Made by a program: the position numbers and the translations under genes
Notes under the pieces: generated by a model
What the model saw: the letters and a program-made list of their open reading frames with translations, nothing else
What the model was told of the DNA's origin: nothing
Database searches by the model: none
NCBI GenBank assembly: GCA_015222755.1
Contig: JADFVX010000129.1
Location: forward strand, 1-26,112
DNA from: Pseudomonadota bacterium
Lineage (GTDB): Bacteria; Desulfobacterota; JADFVX01
Direction: 5' to 3'
DNA: 26,112 nt
Part shown: positions 7,951-14,661 of the stretch, piece after piece
Position numbering within the stretch: position 1 is the first letter of the stretch
Layout of the letters: every line of letters starts with the position of its first letter

Positions 7951-8649
7951 TTATACGAAAAGTTGAAACAGAAACAGTGTGATTAAAAAGCCCAAAAGTG
8001 CACCTGCAACGACCTCTCTCTTTTTATGTATACCTAAAAGCAGCCTGCTGTGGCTGACCATAAGTGCCAGTGCAAGAGTCAGCAGGATTACAAACGGCTC
8101 CTTCACGATCAGGCTTACAGCCGTCCAGGCGGAAAAGGCAAGGGCAGAGTGGCCGCTGGGCATGCCTCCGTGAAGTGGCGTGCCCTTGCCCAGGTGCGAC
8201 TTCATCAGGACAACTGCAACGACAACGAGAATAAGCGCAATGAGCGTGACCTGTGCAGGTGAACGCTTCAGGTATTCAAAAGAGAAGCCTGCATAGCCTA
8301 AAACAGGCCCTGATAAAATTGTGTATCCCATAACAATCGCACCTACTGAGGCTATAAGAACGCCCCCTGCGGCAAGATCTTTAATGATCTTTGCCAGAGG
8401 GTGATACTCTTCGTGGATAAGATCTATAGTCACCTCAATAGCCGTATTTACTATCTCGGCAAAAAGCACCAGAGTTATGGATACAATTAGCAGCACAAAC
8501 TCGGTACGGCTCACATCCAGAAAAAGACTCAAAAGCAGCACAAGGACAGCAACAAGGAAGTGAACCTTCATATGTTTTTGTGTCTTGGCGGCGTAGAGGA
8601 TGCCCTCTATAGCGCAGTTCAGGCCTTCAAACCAGTTTTTCGGCTTCAT
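7951..8649 (-). CDS. DgkA-type lipid kinase fused to PAP2 phosphatase
   Basis: A 232-residue membrane protein with two opposing enzyme domains. Residues 1-112 form a DgkA/undecaprenol-kinase domain with E65, N68 and E72 in AEIVNTAIEV and K90-D91 in AKIIKDLAAG, closer to the Gram-positive undecaprenol-kinase form than to E. coli DgkA. Residues 118-232 form a PAP2 domain with GMPSGHSALAFS (catalytic H167) and SRLLLGIH (H208). Two PAP2 positions are altered: the first motif reads K150-X6-T-P instead of KX6RP, and E212 stands where Asp usually backs the histidine. Substrates may be undecaprenol or diacylglycerol and their phosphates; that is inference. It lies six bases after ybeY and 11 before the CorC-type gene. 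Confidence 0.9.
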   Translation of the reverse strand: MKPKNWFEGLNCAIEGILYAAKTQKHMKVHFLVAVLVLLLSLFLDVSRTEFVLLIVSITLVLFAEIVNTAIEVTIDLIHEEYHPLAKIIKDLAAGGVLIASVGAIVMGYTILSGPVLGYAGFSFEYLKRSPAQVTLIALILVVVAVVLMKSHLGKGTPLHGGMPSGHSALAFSAWTAVSLIVKEPFVILLTLALALMVSHSRLLLGIHKKREVVAGALLGFLITLFLFQLFV

Positions 8650-8655
8650 ATTTGC

Positions 8656-9090
8656 CTATGCCACTTTCGCGGCTATTTCCCGCTCCTTTGCCTCCATTTC
8701 GGCCATCATCTCCCCGCCCTGCTCATGGTCATAAGCATGGAGGTGCAAAATGCCATGGATAAGAAGAAAAAGCAGCTCATCCCAGAGACTGTGCCCTCTT
8801 TCCTCTGCCTGTCTTTTTGCTGTATCTATGGAGATAACTACATCGCCAAGAATCTCCTCATGGAGATCCCCAAAGTCACCCTCGCGCATGGCAAAGGCAA
8901 TAACGTCTGTGGGGCGATCGATATTGCGGTAGTCGGCGTTGATCTGCCTTATCTCTTCATCACCGGTAAGGAGGATGCTGAGTTCGGCATCACTGGAACC
9001 TAAAAGGTCAAGTATCGCCCTCGCCTTCCTTGCGACCTCGCTCTTTCTTATCCCCTTCCAACGACTTCTTGTCTCCAGTAGTACTTTCAT
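8656..9090 (-). CDS. ybeY: Endoribonuclease YbeY (rRNA maturation factor)
   Basis: Zinc metallo-endoribonuclease involved in 16S rRNA 3' end maturation and ribosome quality control. The metal site is the HGILHLHAYDH motif with three histidines (H112, H116, H122 from this start), and the conserved Arg segment is ADYRNIDRPTDVIAFAM. The ATG at 9090 gives 144 residues beginning MKVLLETRSRW, the usual family start. An ATG at 9102, two bases after GGAGG, would add four residues. Either way the 5' end overlaps pgpH by 83-95 bases in another frame, an unusually long overlap. It lies between pgpH and the lipid kinase, as in many Gram-positive and deltaproteobacterial genomes. Confidence 0.94.
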   Translation of the reverse strand: MKVLLETRSRWKGIRKSEVARKARAILDLLGSSDAELSILLTGDEEIRQINADYRNIDRPTDVIAFAMREGDFGDLHEEILGDVVISIDTAKRQAEERGHSLWDELLFLLIHGILHLHAYDHEQGGEMMAEMEAKEREIAAKVA

Positions 9091-11485
9091 TTTTCTTAGC
9101 ATCCCCTCCTTTAACTACCGGCTCAGGGTAGTCTATCCTTGCATGGAATACACCATTTAGTATCCGGTTAAAACTTTCTGCTATGAGGTTGATATCCTTA
9201 AGGGTAAGCTCACATTCATCTAGCTGGCCATCTTCGAATATATTCCCTATGATCTTCTTGACAGCACCCTTTATGCGGGCCGGTGTAGGATCCTGTATAG
9301 TCCTTGTCGCAGCCTCAACGGCATCAGCAAGCATGACAAGGCCCGCCTCCTTGGTCTGAGGCTTCGGTCCGGGATAGCGGAAGTCCTTCTCATCCACGGA
9401 ATGAACATCGGGGTCTTCCTGGTCCTTGGCCTTACTGTAAAAATAGGATATGAGGTTGGTCCCGTGATGCTGCGGGATTATCTCCGTCAGCCTTTTTCCC
9501 AGCTTATGCTCCCTTGCCAGCTCTATCCCGTCCTTTACATGCCCTATAATAATAAGGCTGCTCAGGCTCGGCGCAAGCTTGTCATGCGGGTTCTTTCCGC
9601 CTCTCTGATTTTCGTAAAAATACTGCGGTTTTTTCATCTTCCCTATGTCATGGTAGAGAGCGCTCACCTTTGCAAAAAGAGAGTTTGCATTAATGGCTTC
9701 CGCTGCATTTTCAACAAGGTTTGCAAGTATCCAGCTGTGATGGTAGGTACCTGGCGCCTGAGTAATAAGCTCTTTCATCAGGGGATGATCCATACTTGCG
9801 AGTTCAAGAAGTTTAAAATTTGTTGTATAGCCGAAGATAGCTTCGACAATCGGTATAACTCCAGTTACTACGATCCCGGAAAGCACTCCTCCGGAGAGCG
9901 CAAAAAGCATATTAAAAAGGACTTCCTTACTAAACAGTTCACCGTAGGCTAGTCCAAATATCAAAACTATTGCTATGTTTACAGCACCGACATAGAAGCC
10001 TGCCTTGATGAGTGAAGACCTGTTCTTACAGTGCCTCACCATGTGGGCGCCGGTGATACAGCCTGCGAAGGTATATATCCCGAATATCAGGCTGTCTTTC
10101 ATGATAATGGCAACCATGAGACTGAGTACTACAGAAAATATTATTGCAATCTCTGAATTAAGGACTATCCTGACAAGCATTGCCCCGGCAGCGGCGGTCA
10201 CCAGATATTGGTATGAAACAGCCGGGATATGCGGAAAGGCCCTGCCCAGCGCCTCCGTAACAGGGATGGTCATCCTTGCAAGTAGCAGTGTTAAAACAAA
10301 AAGGATGCCGGTAAATACAATATCTTCCAGATTCAGCCTTACCTTGCGTATATTCTCCACGGAAAAATGGTAGACGAGAAAGAGAATAAACGACACAAGA
10401 AAGACAAGCCCTAAAAGCCTCAAGTAACTTACCATGGGCCTGTTTTGCTCCGAGAGGGCGTTCAGTATCATCACCTGCTCTTCGGTAATACGCTCACCTT
10501 CCCTGAGTATCATCTCACCTTCTTTCAGATGGAAGAATACGGAGCTTACCTCCTCTGCCGCCTTTTCTTTACGTGCTTCTGTTTCATTTTTATTAAATGT
10601 CAGATTTGCTGTGATAAGGCCAGATGCCCATAATGAAAAGACAGCGGCACTTTTTTTGCCAAACAGTTTTTTTGAGGAAAGTATCTGCTCTTTCGCACCC
10701 TCCCTGGCCTCTGCAAGATCATAAAGGCTGGAAAAATTTGTCTCCAACCTCTCCTGCTGGTTTTTCACATTACGGATAATGATACCCGTTTCCTTAGCCG
10801 CAGACAGGGCTTCGATGGAGCTGACTACCCCTTTGGACATTATGGGTACGACAACAAGTTTCAGCTTGTCTTCAAGAGCACCAGCGAAGCCCATAGTCTC
10901 TACCAACTCAAAGTCCACCTTTTTAACGGGTATACCTAGTACCTCCTGGAAAGCGGCAAATCTTTCCCCCCTGGATTCCTCAAGGTAGGCGGAAACTATT
11001 TCATCAGCATTGACTCTTTCCTTTAGGGAGAGCTTTTCTTTGGCTATATACTCACCGGCCCTGTTCTCGATCTCGTCGAGGTCGCTGCGCATCCCGAGAA
11101 AAGCATTCTCGATACGACCCTTGATCTCCCATGCCGCCGTCTCATCCAGGTCATATGCATCGGGTGAAAGCCCTCTTGCTTTTTCACGTTTTTTTTGCGT
11201 CGACAAGGTATCTTCTACAAGAGCGTCTTCTGCCACCTTTATGTTTTGACGTGCAATGTCCCCGGGATTGTACTTGAACACCGAGGTGCTAAGCTTTGGT
11301 GAGAGTATTAATGCCGACAAAATAGAAACGACTATAAGGATGGTCCTTTTCTGCCATACCGCAGCAGCTGGATACATGTTAGGCACTTGAGGGCCTGGGA
11401 AAGCACCCATCTTGGCAGCAGCAGGCTCTTTCTTCGAGAGTTTTTGCTTTATTTTTACAGGCTGTTTTTCGTCTTTATCCATCAT
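9008..11485 (-). CDS. pgpH: 7TM-HD (PgpH-type) cyclic-di-AMP phosphodiesterase
   Basis: An 825-residue membrane protein: a first membrane helix (about 47-65), a large extracytoplasmic 7TMR-HDED domain (about 70-340), seven membrane helices (about 345-540), and a cytoplasmic HD domain with THHSW, YHDIGK (H612-D613), IIPQHHGT and MLADAVEAATR. Characterised members (Bacillus and Listeria PgpH) hydrolyse c-di-AMP; that activity is inferred here by family. The conserved end FNRILNGVFHARIDYPEP is followed by about 36 extra Lys/Glu/Gly-rich residues that overlap the ybeY start. The ATG at 11485 overlaps the phoH stop as ATGA; a second ATG at 11482 is adjacent. No diadenylate cyclase gene is in the window. 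Confidence 0.93.
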   Translation of the reverse strand: MMDKDEKQPVKIKQKLSKKEPAAAKMGAFPGPQVPNMYPAAAVWQKRTILIVVSILSALILSPKLSTSVFKYNPGDIARQNIKVAEDALVEDTLSTQKKREKARGLSPDAYDLDETAAWEIKGRIENAFLGMRSDLDEIENRAGEYIAKEKLSLKERVNADEIVSAYLEESRGERFAAFQEVLGIPVKKVDFELVETMGFAGALEDKLKLVVVPIMSKGVVSSIEALSAAKETGIIIRNVKNQQERLETNFSSLYDLAEAREGAKEQILSSKKLFGKKSAAVFSLWASGLITANLTFNKNETEARKEKAAEEVSSVFFHLKEGEMILREGERITEEQVMILNALSEQNRPMVSYLRLLGLVFLVSFILFLVYHFSVENIRKVRLNLEDIVFTGILFVLTLLLARMTIPVTEALGRAFPHIPAVSYQYLVTAAAGAMLVRIVLNSEIAIIFSVVLSLMVAIIMKDSLIFGIYTFAGCITGAHMVRHCKNRSSLIKAGFYVGAVNIAIVLIFGLAYGELFSKEVLFNMLFALSGGVLSGIVVTGVIPIVEAIFGYTTNFKLLELASMDHPLMKELITQAPGTYHHSWILANLVENAAEAINANSLFAKVSALYHDIGKMKKPQYFYENQRGGKNPHDKLAPSLSSLIIIGHVKDGIELAREHKLGKRLTEIIPQHHGTNLISYFYSKAKDQEDPDVHSVDEKDFRYPGPKPQTKEAGLVMLADAVEAATRTIQDPTPARIKGAVKKIIGNIFEDGQLDECELTLKDINLIAESFNRILNGVFHARIDYPEPVVKGGDAKKNESTTGDKKSLEGDKKERGRKEGEGDT

Positions 11486-12462
11486 GTACGTCTCGCTGTC
11501 TGCCTCTTTTCATAGGCATTGATGATATCCTGCACAAGGCGGTGCCTTACAACGTCCTTATCGGAAAAGTGGACAAATGAAATGCCTTCGATGGGCTTCA
11601 AAAGTTTCTCACTCTCCACAAGGCCCGAGACCTTATCCTTAGGCAGGTCTATCTGTGTCACATCTCCCGTGATGACGGCCTGTGATTTTCTTCCCAGCCG
11701 CGTAAGGAACATCTTCATCTGCTCCGATGTGGTGTTTTGTTCCTCGTCAAGTATGACAAATGATTTGGCAAGGGTTCTGCCCCTCATAAAGGCTAGTGGA
11801 GCCACCTCTATGATGTCCCGCTCCATCATTTCCTTCACCCGCTCGAAGGCAAGCATGTCGTTAAGTGCGTCATAGAGGGGCCTGAGATAGGGGTTTACCT
11901 TTGCCACAAGGTCTCCCGGCAGAAAACCGAGCTTTTCACCCGCCTCTACTGCTGGACGTGTCAGGATTATGCGCTCCACCTCTTCCCTCTGGAGGGCGGC
12001 CACAGCCATAGCGATAGCAAGGTAAGTCTTTCCAGTACCTGCCGGGCCGATACCGAATACGATATCATTCTTCCTTATTGCGTCGGTGTAGTGTTTCTGG
12101 TTGATGCTTTTGGGGGAGATCACCCGCTTTTGGGGCGATACGTAGATATTCTCTACAAAGATCTCCCTAAGTGAGGTGCCGGGCTTATCCTTTAGAATAG
12201 AAGCGCCCCGCTCAACGTCGAAGGGGCTGAGACGGTAACCATTAGATTGAAGGTCGGAAAGAGAATTCAGGAGTGCTGCTACTTCACGCACATCGTGGTC
12301 TGAACCAGTTATTGTCACACCCGTCCCTACGCCGCTCAGCTTTACTGGAAAAAATTTTTCTATAAGCCTGAGATTTGAATGGTGTTCACCGAACAGGGAT
12401 TGGGCCAAGCTGTTATCTTTAAAGTCTATCTCCAGCTTAGACCCCTCATTGTCAGATTCCAA
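11482..12462 (-). CDS. phoH: PhoH-family ATPase/RNA-binding protein (YbeZ)
   Basis: A 326-residue protein with an N-terminal KH-like region (about 15-90) and a PhoH P-loop domain: Walker A GPAGTGKTYLAIAMAV, ILTRPAVEAGEKLGFLPGD, and Walker B FVILDEEQNTT. YbeZ proteins partner YbeY in ribosome and RNA quality control. The first possible start is TTG at 12462; GGGAGG lies about 13 bases upstream, longer than ideal, so the N-terminus is uncertain by several residues. It heads the run phoH-pgpH-ybeY, with a candidate promoter at 12538-12566 and a 5' leader of about 68 bases. Confidence 0.94.
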   Translation of the reverse strand: MESDNEGSKLEIDFKDNSLAQSLFGEHHSNLRLIEKFFPVKLSGVGTGVTITGSDHDVREVAALLNSLSDLQSNGYRLSPFDVERGASILKDKPGTSLREIFVENIYVSPQKRVISPKSINQKHYTDAIRKNDIVFGIGPAGTGKTYLAIAMAVAALQREEVERIILTRPAVEAGEKLGFLPGDLVAKVNPYLRPLYDALNDMLAFERVKEMMERDIIEVAPLAFMRGRTLAKSFVILDEEQNTTSEQMKMFLTRLGRKSQAVITGDVTQIDLPKDKVSGLVESEKLLKPIEGISFVHFSDKDVVRHRLVQDIINAYEKRQTARRT

Positions 12463-12501
12463 AAAGGTTTTATAGCCTCCCTACAGGTTAATACGGGTCT
12501 C

Positions 12502-12520
12502 CCTGCTCAATATGAGCAGG
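12502..12520. promoter_or_regulatory. Perfect 19-base palindrome in the phoH leader
   Basis: CCTGCTCA (12502-12509), loop ATA, TGAGCAGG (12513-12520): perfect 8-base arms. It lies about 11-29 bases downstream of the start predicted from the phoH promoter. It is either a 5' hairpin of the mRNA or a repressor site. Neither strand has a T-run after it, so it is not an intrinsic terminator. Confidence 0.45.
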
Positions 12521-12537
12521 AAGAAGTAAGAGTGGGA

Positions 12538-12566
12538 ATTTTAGCACTATTGATGGGGTGGTGCAA
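12538..12566 (-). promoter_or_regulatory. Candidate extended -10 promoter for the phoH operon
   Basis: On the minus strand TTGCAC (12566-12561) is followed by a 17-base spacer and TAAAAT (12543-12538, 5 of 6) with TGC directly before it. The expected start is near 12531. The -35 is poor but an extended -10 can compensate. The best-formed promoter in the 209-base gap 12463-12671. Confidence 0.5.
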
Positions 12567-12567
12567 G
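12541..12567. promoter_or_regulatory. Imperfect CIRCE-like dyad over the phoH promoter
   Basis: TTAGCACTA (12541-12549), nine bases, TGGTGCAAG (12559-12567). The HrcA operator CIRCE is TTAGCACTC-N9-GAGTGCTAA; the left arm matches 8 of 9, the right arm 5 of 9, and the spacer length is exact. It overlaps both promoter boxes. HrcA control is possible but unproven. Confidence 0.3.
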
Positions 12568-12671
12568 ATTTTTGACAGGGAAGAAAAACTTGCCCTTCTG
12601 ATTCAAGTAAATATCGTTTTATAGTAATATAGAGAAAAAAGACAGAGAAGATATTTTTTTCGAGTTGTTTT

Positions 12672-13700
12672 CTATCGAGGTACAAGTTTTTCGTTGATGA
12701 TAAAGTTAAATATTGCATCTGCCGCTATTTTATTTGCTCGACCATTAGGGTGTCCATCCACCATAGAAACGGCAAAGTCCTCATTTGGCCATTTTACATC
12801 TTCAACTAGATTCAACACTCTAAACCCGCTTTTTCTTCCATAAGCTGAAACAAGATCGTAAAAATCCTTTAAGGGGGTTTTATTAGTAGTGCCCCAAAGA
12901 ACTAGAACCGCGGGGATGTTTTGTGATCTGGCAATCTGACCAATCCTGTACATAGACTGCCTTGTACGCTGCCAGCCTTCAGCAGAGGGAGAATACATCA
13001 TTTTTATTTTGTTAAGCTCGCTCCTCAAGCCCATCACGGTCAAAAGTTTATGATATTTATATAGAAGAAAAAGGTAAAAGTGGGATTTCTTGGTCAACCA
13101 TCTATCAATATTCTCTGGAAGTGGTAATGCATAGTTGCCAAAGTTGTACCTTCTTGCCCTGTCCTTTGCCCACCTGTGTGGCATGGCAACTTCATAAGAA
13201 GCATTCATCAGAGGTGCATCATTTTCCACAGTATACTGCAATATAAGAATATCAGGTTTATAGGCCAGGCCCTGATACCCTTCTCTAGACAAATTTGGGC
13301 GTGTATAAGGAAATGGCCCCCTGTTGAGTAATATATTGAGTTCTTCAGGGGTGTTGATACCTGAAAACCCGGTATTAATTACTTCATACCTCTTAACGAT
13401 CAAGCCTTCATTTATAAGGATTTCCAGCCTCCTCGAAAAGGTCTCCTCTTTCATGATTGCCTGTCCGGCAGCAATAGAATCTCCCAGAACCAGGATTCTT
13501 CTAACACCGGGCTCTTTTGCAATCCTAACACCTGTCAGCCTTGGGATATCATCATCTCTCCTCTCAGCTTTTGGATGAATGGGCACATCTGCATAGCGAT
13601 CATAAATACGGGCAAAAATCTCGGCGGCAGAGAAAAAAAAGGCAAGACTGAAGAGGGAGATTGCAAGGCCTAAGGAAATATTCTTAAATTTAATATTCAT
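12672..13700 (-). CDS. Membrane-anchored SGNH/GDSL-type hydrolase
   Basis: A 342-residue protein with one N-terminal membrane helix (about 8-28) and an exported SGNH hydrolase fold. Block I is ILVLGDSIAAGQ with nucleophile S75, block II has N109 and G111 in NTGFSG, block III reads YTVEND where GxND is usual, and the end has D315 and H317 in DGHPN. Such proteins are esterases or O-acetyl handling enzymes acting on exported polysaccharide or lipid; the substrate here is unknown. No polysaccharide genes are near it. The ATG at 13700 has no clear ribosome site. It looks more A+T-rich than its neighbours and lies 104 bases after lepB. Confidence 0.75.
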   Translation of the reverse strand: MNIKFKNISLGLAISLFSLAFFFSAAEIFARIYDRYADVPIHPKAERRDDDIPRLTGVRIAKEPGVRRILVLGDSIAAGQAIMKEETFSRRLEILINEGLIVKRYEVINTGFSGINTPEELNILLNRGPFPYTRPNLSREGYQGLAYKPDILILQYTVENDAPLMNASYEVAMPHRWAKDRARRYNFGNYALPLPENIDRWLTKKSHFYLFLLYKYHKLLTVMGLRSELNKIKMMYSPSAEGWQRTRQSMYRIGQIARSQNIPAVLVLWGTTNKTPLKDFYDLVSAYGRKSGFRVLNLVEDVKWPNEDFAVSMVDGHPNGRANKIAADAIFNFIINEKLVPR

Positions 13701-13711
13701 GCTGTAGTCTT

Positions 13712-13741
13712 TTTATATATAAGCGTACACATCTAAGGCAA
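13712..13741 (-). promoter_or_regulatory. Candidate promoter for the SGNH hydrolase gene
   Basis: TTGCCT (13741-13736), an 18-base spacer and TATAAA (13717-13712) on the minus strand, inside TATATATAAAA. The -10 lies about 11 bases before the ATG, so the leader would be very short. A perfect 14-base palindrome (ATACTG-AA-CAGTAT, 13753-13766) lies just upstream. Pattern match only. Confidence 0.35.
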
Positions 13742-13804
13742 TTTCAGCTCAAATACTGAACAGTATACCCCCCCCTTTTTTGAAACATCAGGGGATTTTG
13801 CAAG

Positions 13805-14647
13805 TCATCTAATAAGATCACCTATTCTGGAAAAACGAATCCTCTTTTTTCCCCTGTCCCAGGACCAGTAAAGAATAAAAGCCTTGCCCTTTATATCATT
13901 TAAATTGACTGTGCCCCAGAAACGACTGTCATGGCTGTTATCCCTGTTATCACCCATGACAAAGACTTCACCCTCGGGAACATCAAATGGTCCAAAGTTC
14001 CTTCCTTTTTTAAAACCAAAAAATGAAGTGTCGCTAGCCCTGAAAACAGTGTAATGCTCATCTGTAGATTGTTCGTTTATATATACAATCTTATTTTTGA
14101 CCTCAACCTTGTCCCCACCTACTGCTATAACCCGCTTGATAAAATCCTTACTCTTATCTTCAGGGTACCTGAACACAATGATGTCACCCCGTTGTGGCTC
14201 AGCAAAGGTAACAATTTTTTTATTTAAAACAGGTATTTTGATGCCATATCTAAACTTGCTCACCAGGAGGTGGTCTCCAACGAGCAGCGTATTCTCCATG
14301 GAACCGGAAGGGATCTTGAATGCCTGAACCACAAAGGTCCGGATAAAAAGAGCAAGAACAACAGCTATAAGAATAGCTTCTGTATACTCTCTGACTGTAG
14401 ACTTATTTAGAAATGGCATGACCCTGTCACGTGCCCTGACAAGGCGCTCTTCTTTTGCAAGAGTGTCCTTAGGATTACCATTAGCTATTGCAGTTTCCAG
14501 TGCTATTATGTCCGACTCAAGGAGGCGAATTTTATCTTCACCTACCTTCTTTATTTTTTTCTTAATAACAGACTTTGTCTTTTTGATCTCAAACTCTGCC
14601 TCTTTCATTATCTTTTCAATAGCTTTTTGTTTCTTTTTTTCAGACAT
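13805..14647 (-). CDS. lepB: Signal peptidase I
   Basis: Membrane serine protease that removes signal peptides from exported proteins. Catalytic S116 is in KIPSGSMENTL, general base K171 in DFIKRVIAVGGDKV, and the late box is MGDNRDNSHDSR. One membrane helix (about 88-108) precedes the active site. Residues 1-85 form an unusually long, Lys/Glu-rich, probably coiled-coil cytoplasmic extension not needed for the enzyme in known members. GAGGAG lies about ten bases before the ATG. It follows lepA by 14 bases, the classical lepA-lepB pairing. Confidence 0.95.
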   Translation of the reverse strand: MSEKKKQKAIEKIMKEAEFEIKKTKSVIKKKIKKVGEDKIRLLESDIIALETAIANGNPKDTLAKEERLVRARDRVMPFLNKSTVREYTEAILIAVVLALFIRTFVVQAFKIPSGSMENTLLVGDHLLVSKFRYGIKIPVLNKKIVTFAEPQRGDIIVFRYPEDKSKDFIKRVIAVGGDKVEVKNKIVYINEQSTDEHYTVFRASDTSFFGFKKGRNFGPFDVPEGEVFVMGDNRDNSHDSRFWGTVNLNDIKGKAFILYWSWDRGKKRIRFSRIGDLIR

Positions 14648-14661
14648 TTACGCTAAACTCC

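Noticed and set aside
12553..12558. CCCCAT on the minus strand as a sigma-32 -10 box before phoH
   Set aside because: No CTTGAA-type -35 lies 13-17 bases upstream, and the block is the spacer of a better extended -10 promoter.
12488..12718. Minus-strand 76-residue frame between the SGNH gene and phoH
   Set aside because: It overlaps the end of the SGNH gene and the phoH promoter and leader, has no ribosome site, and looks like a chance frame.
13768..13781. C8-T6 homopolymer tract (G8 on the minus strand) after lepB as a phase-variation switch
   Set aside because: It lies between genes, outside both reading frames, and upstream of the candidate promoter; a slip there would have no evident effect.
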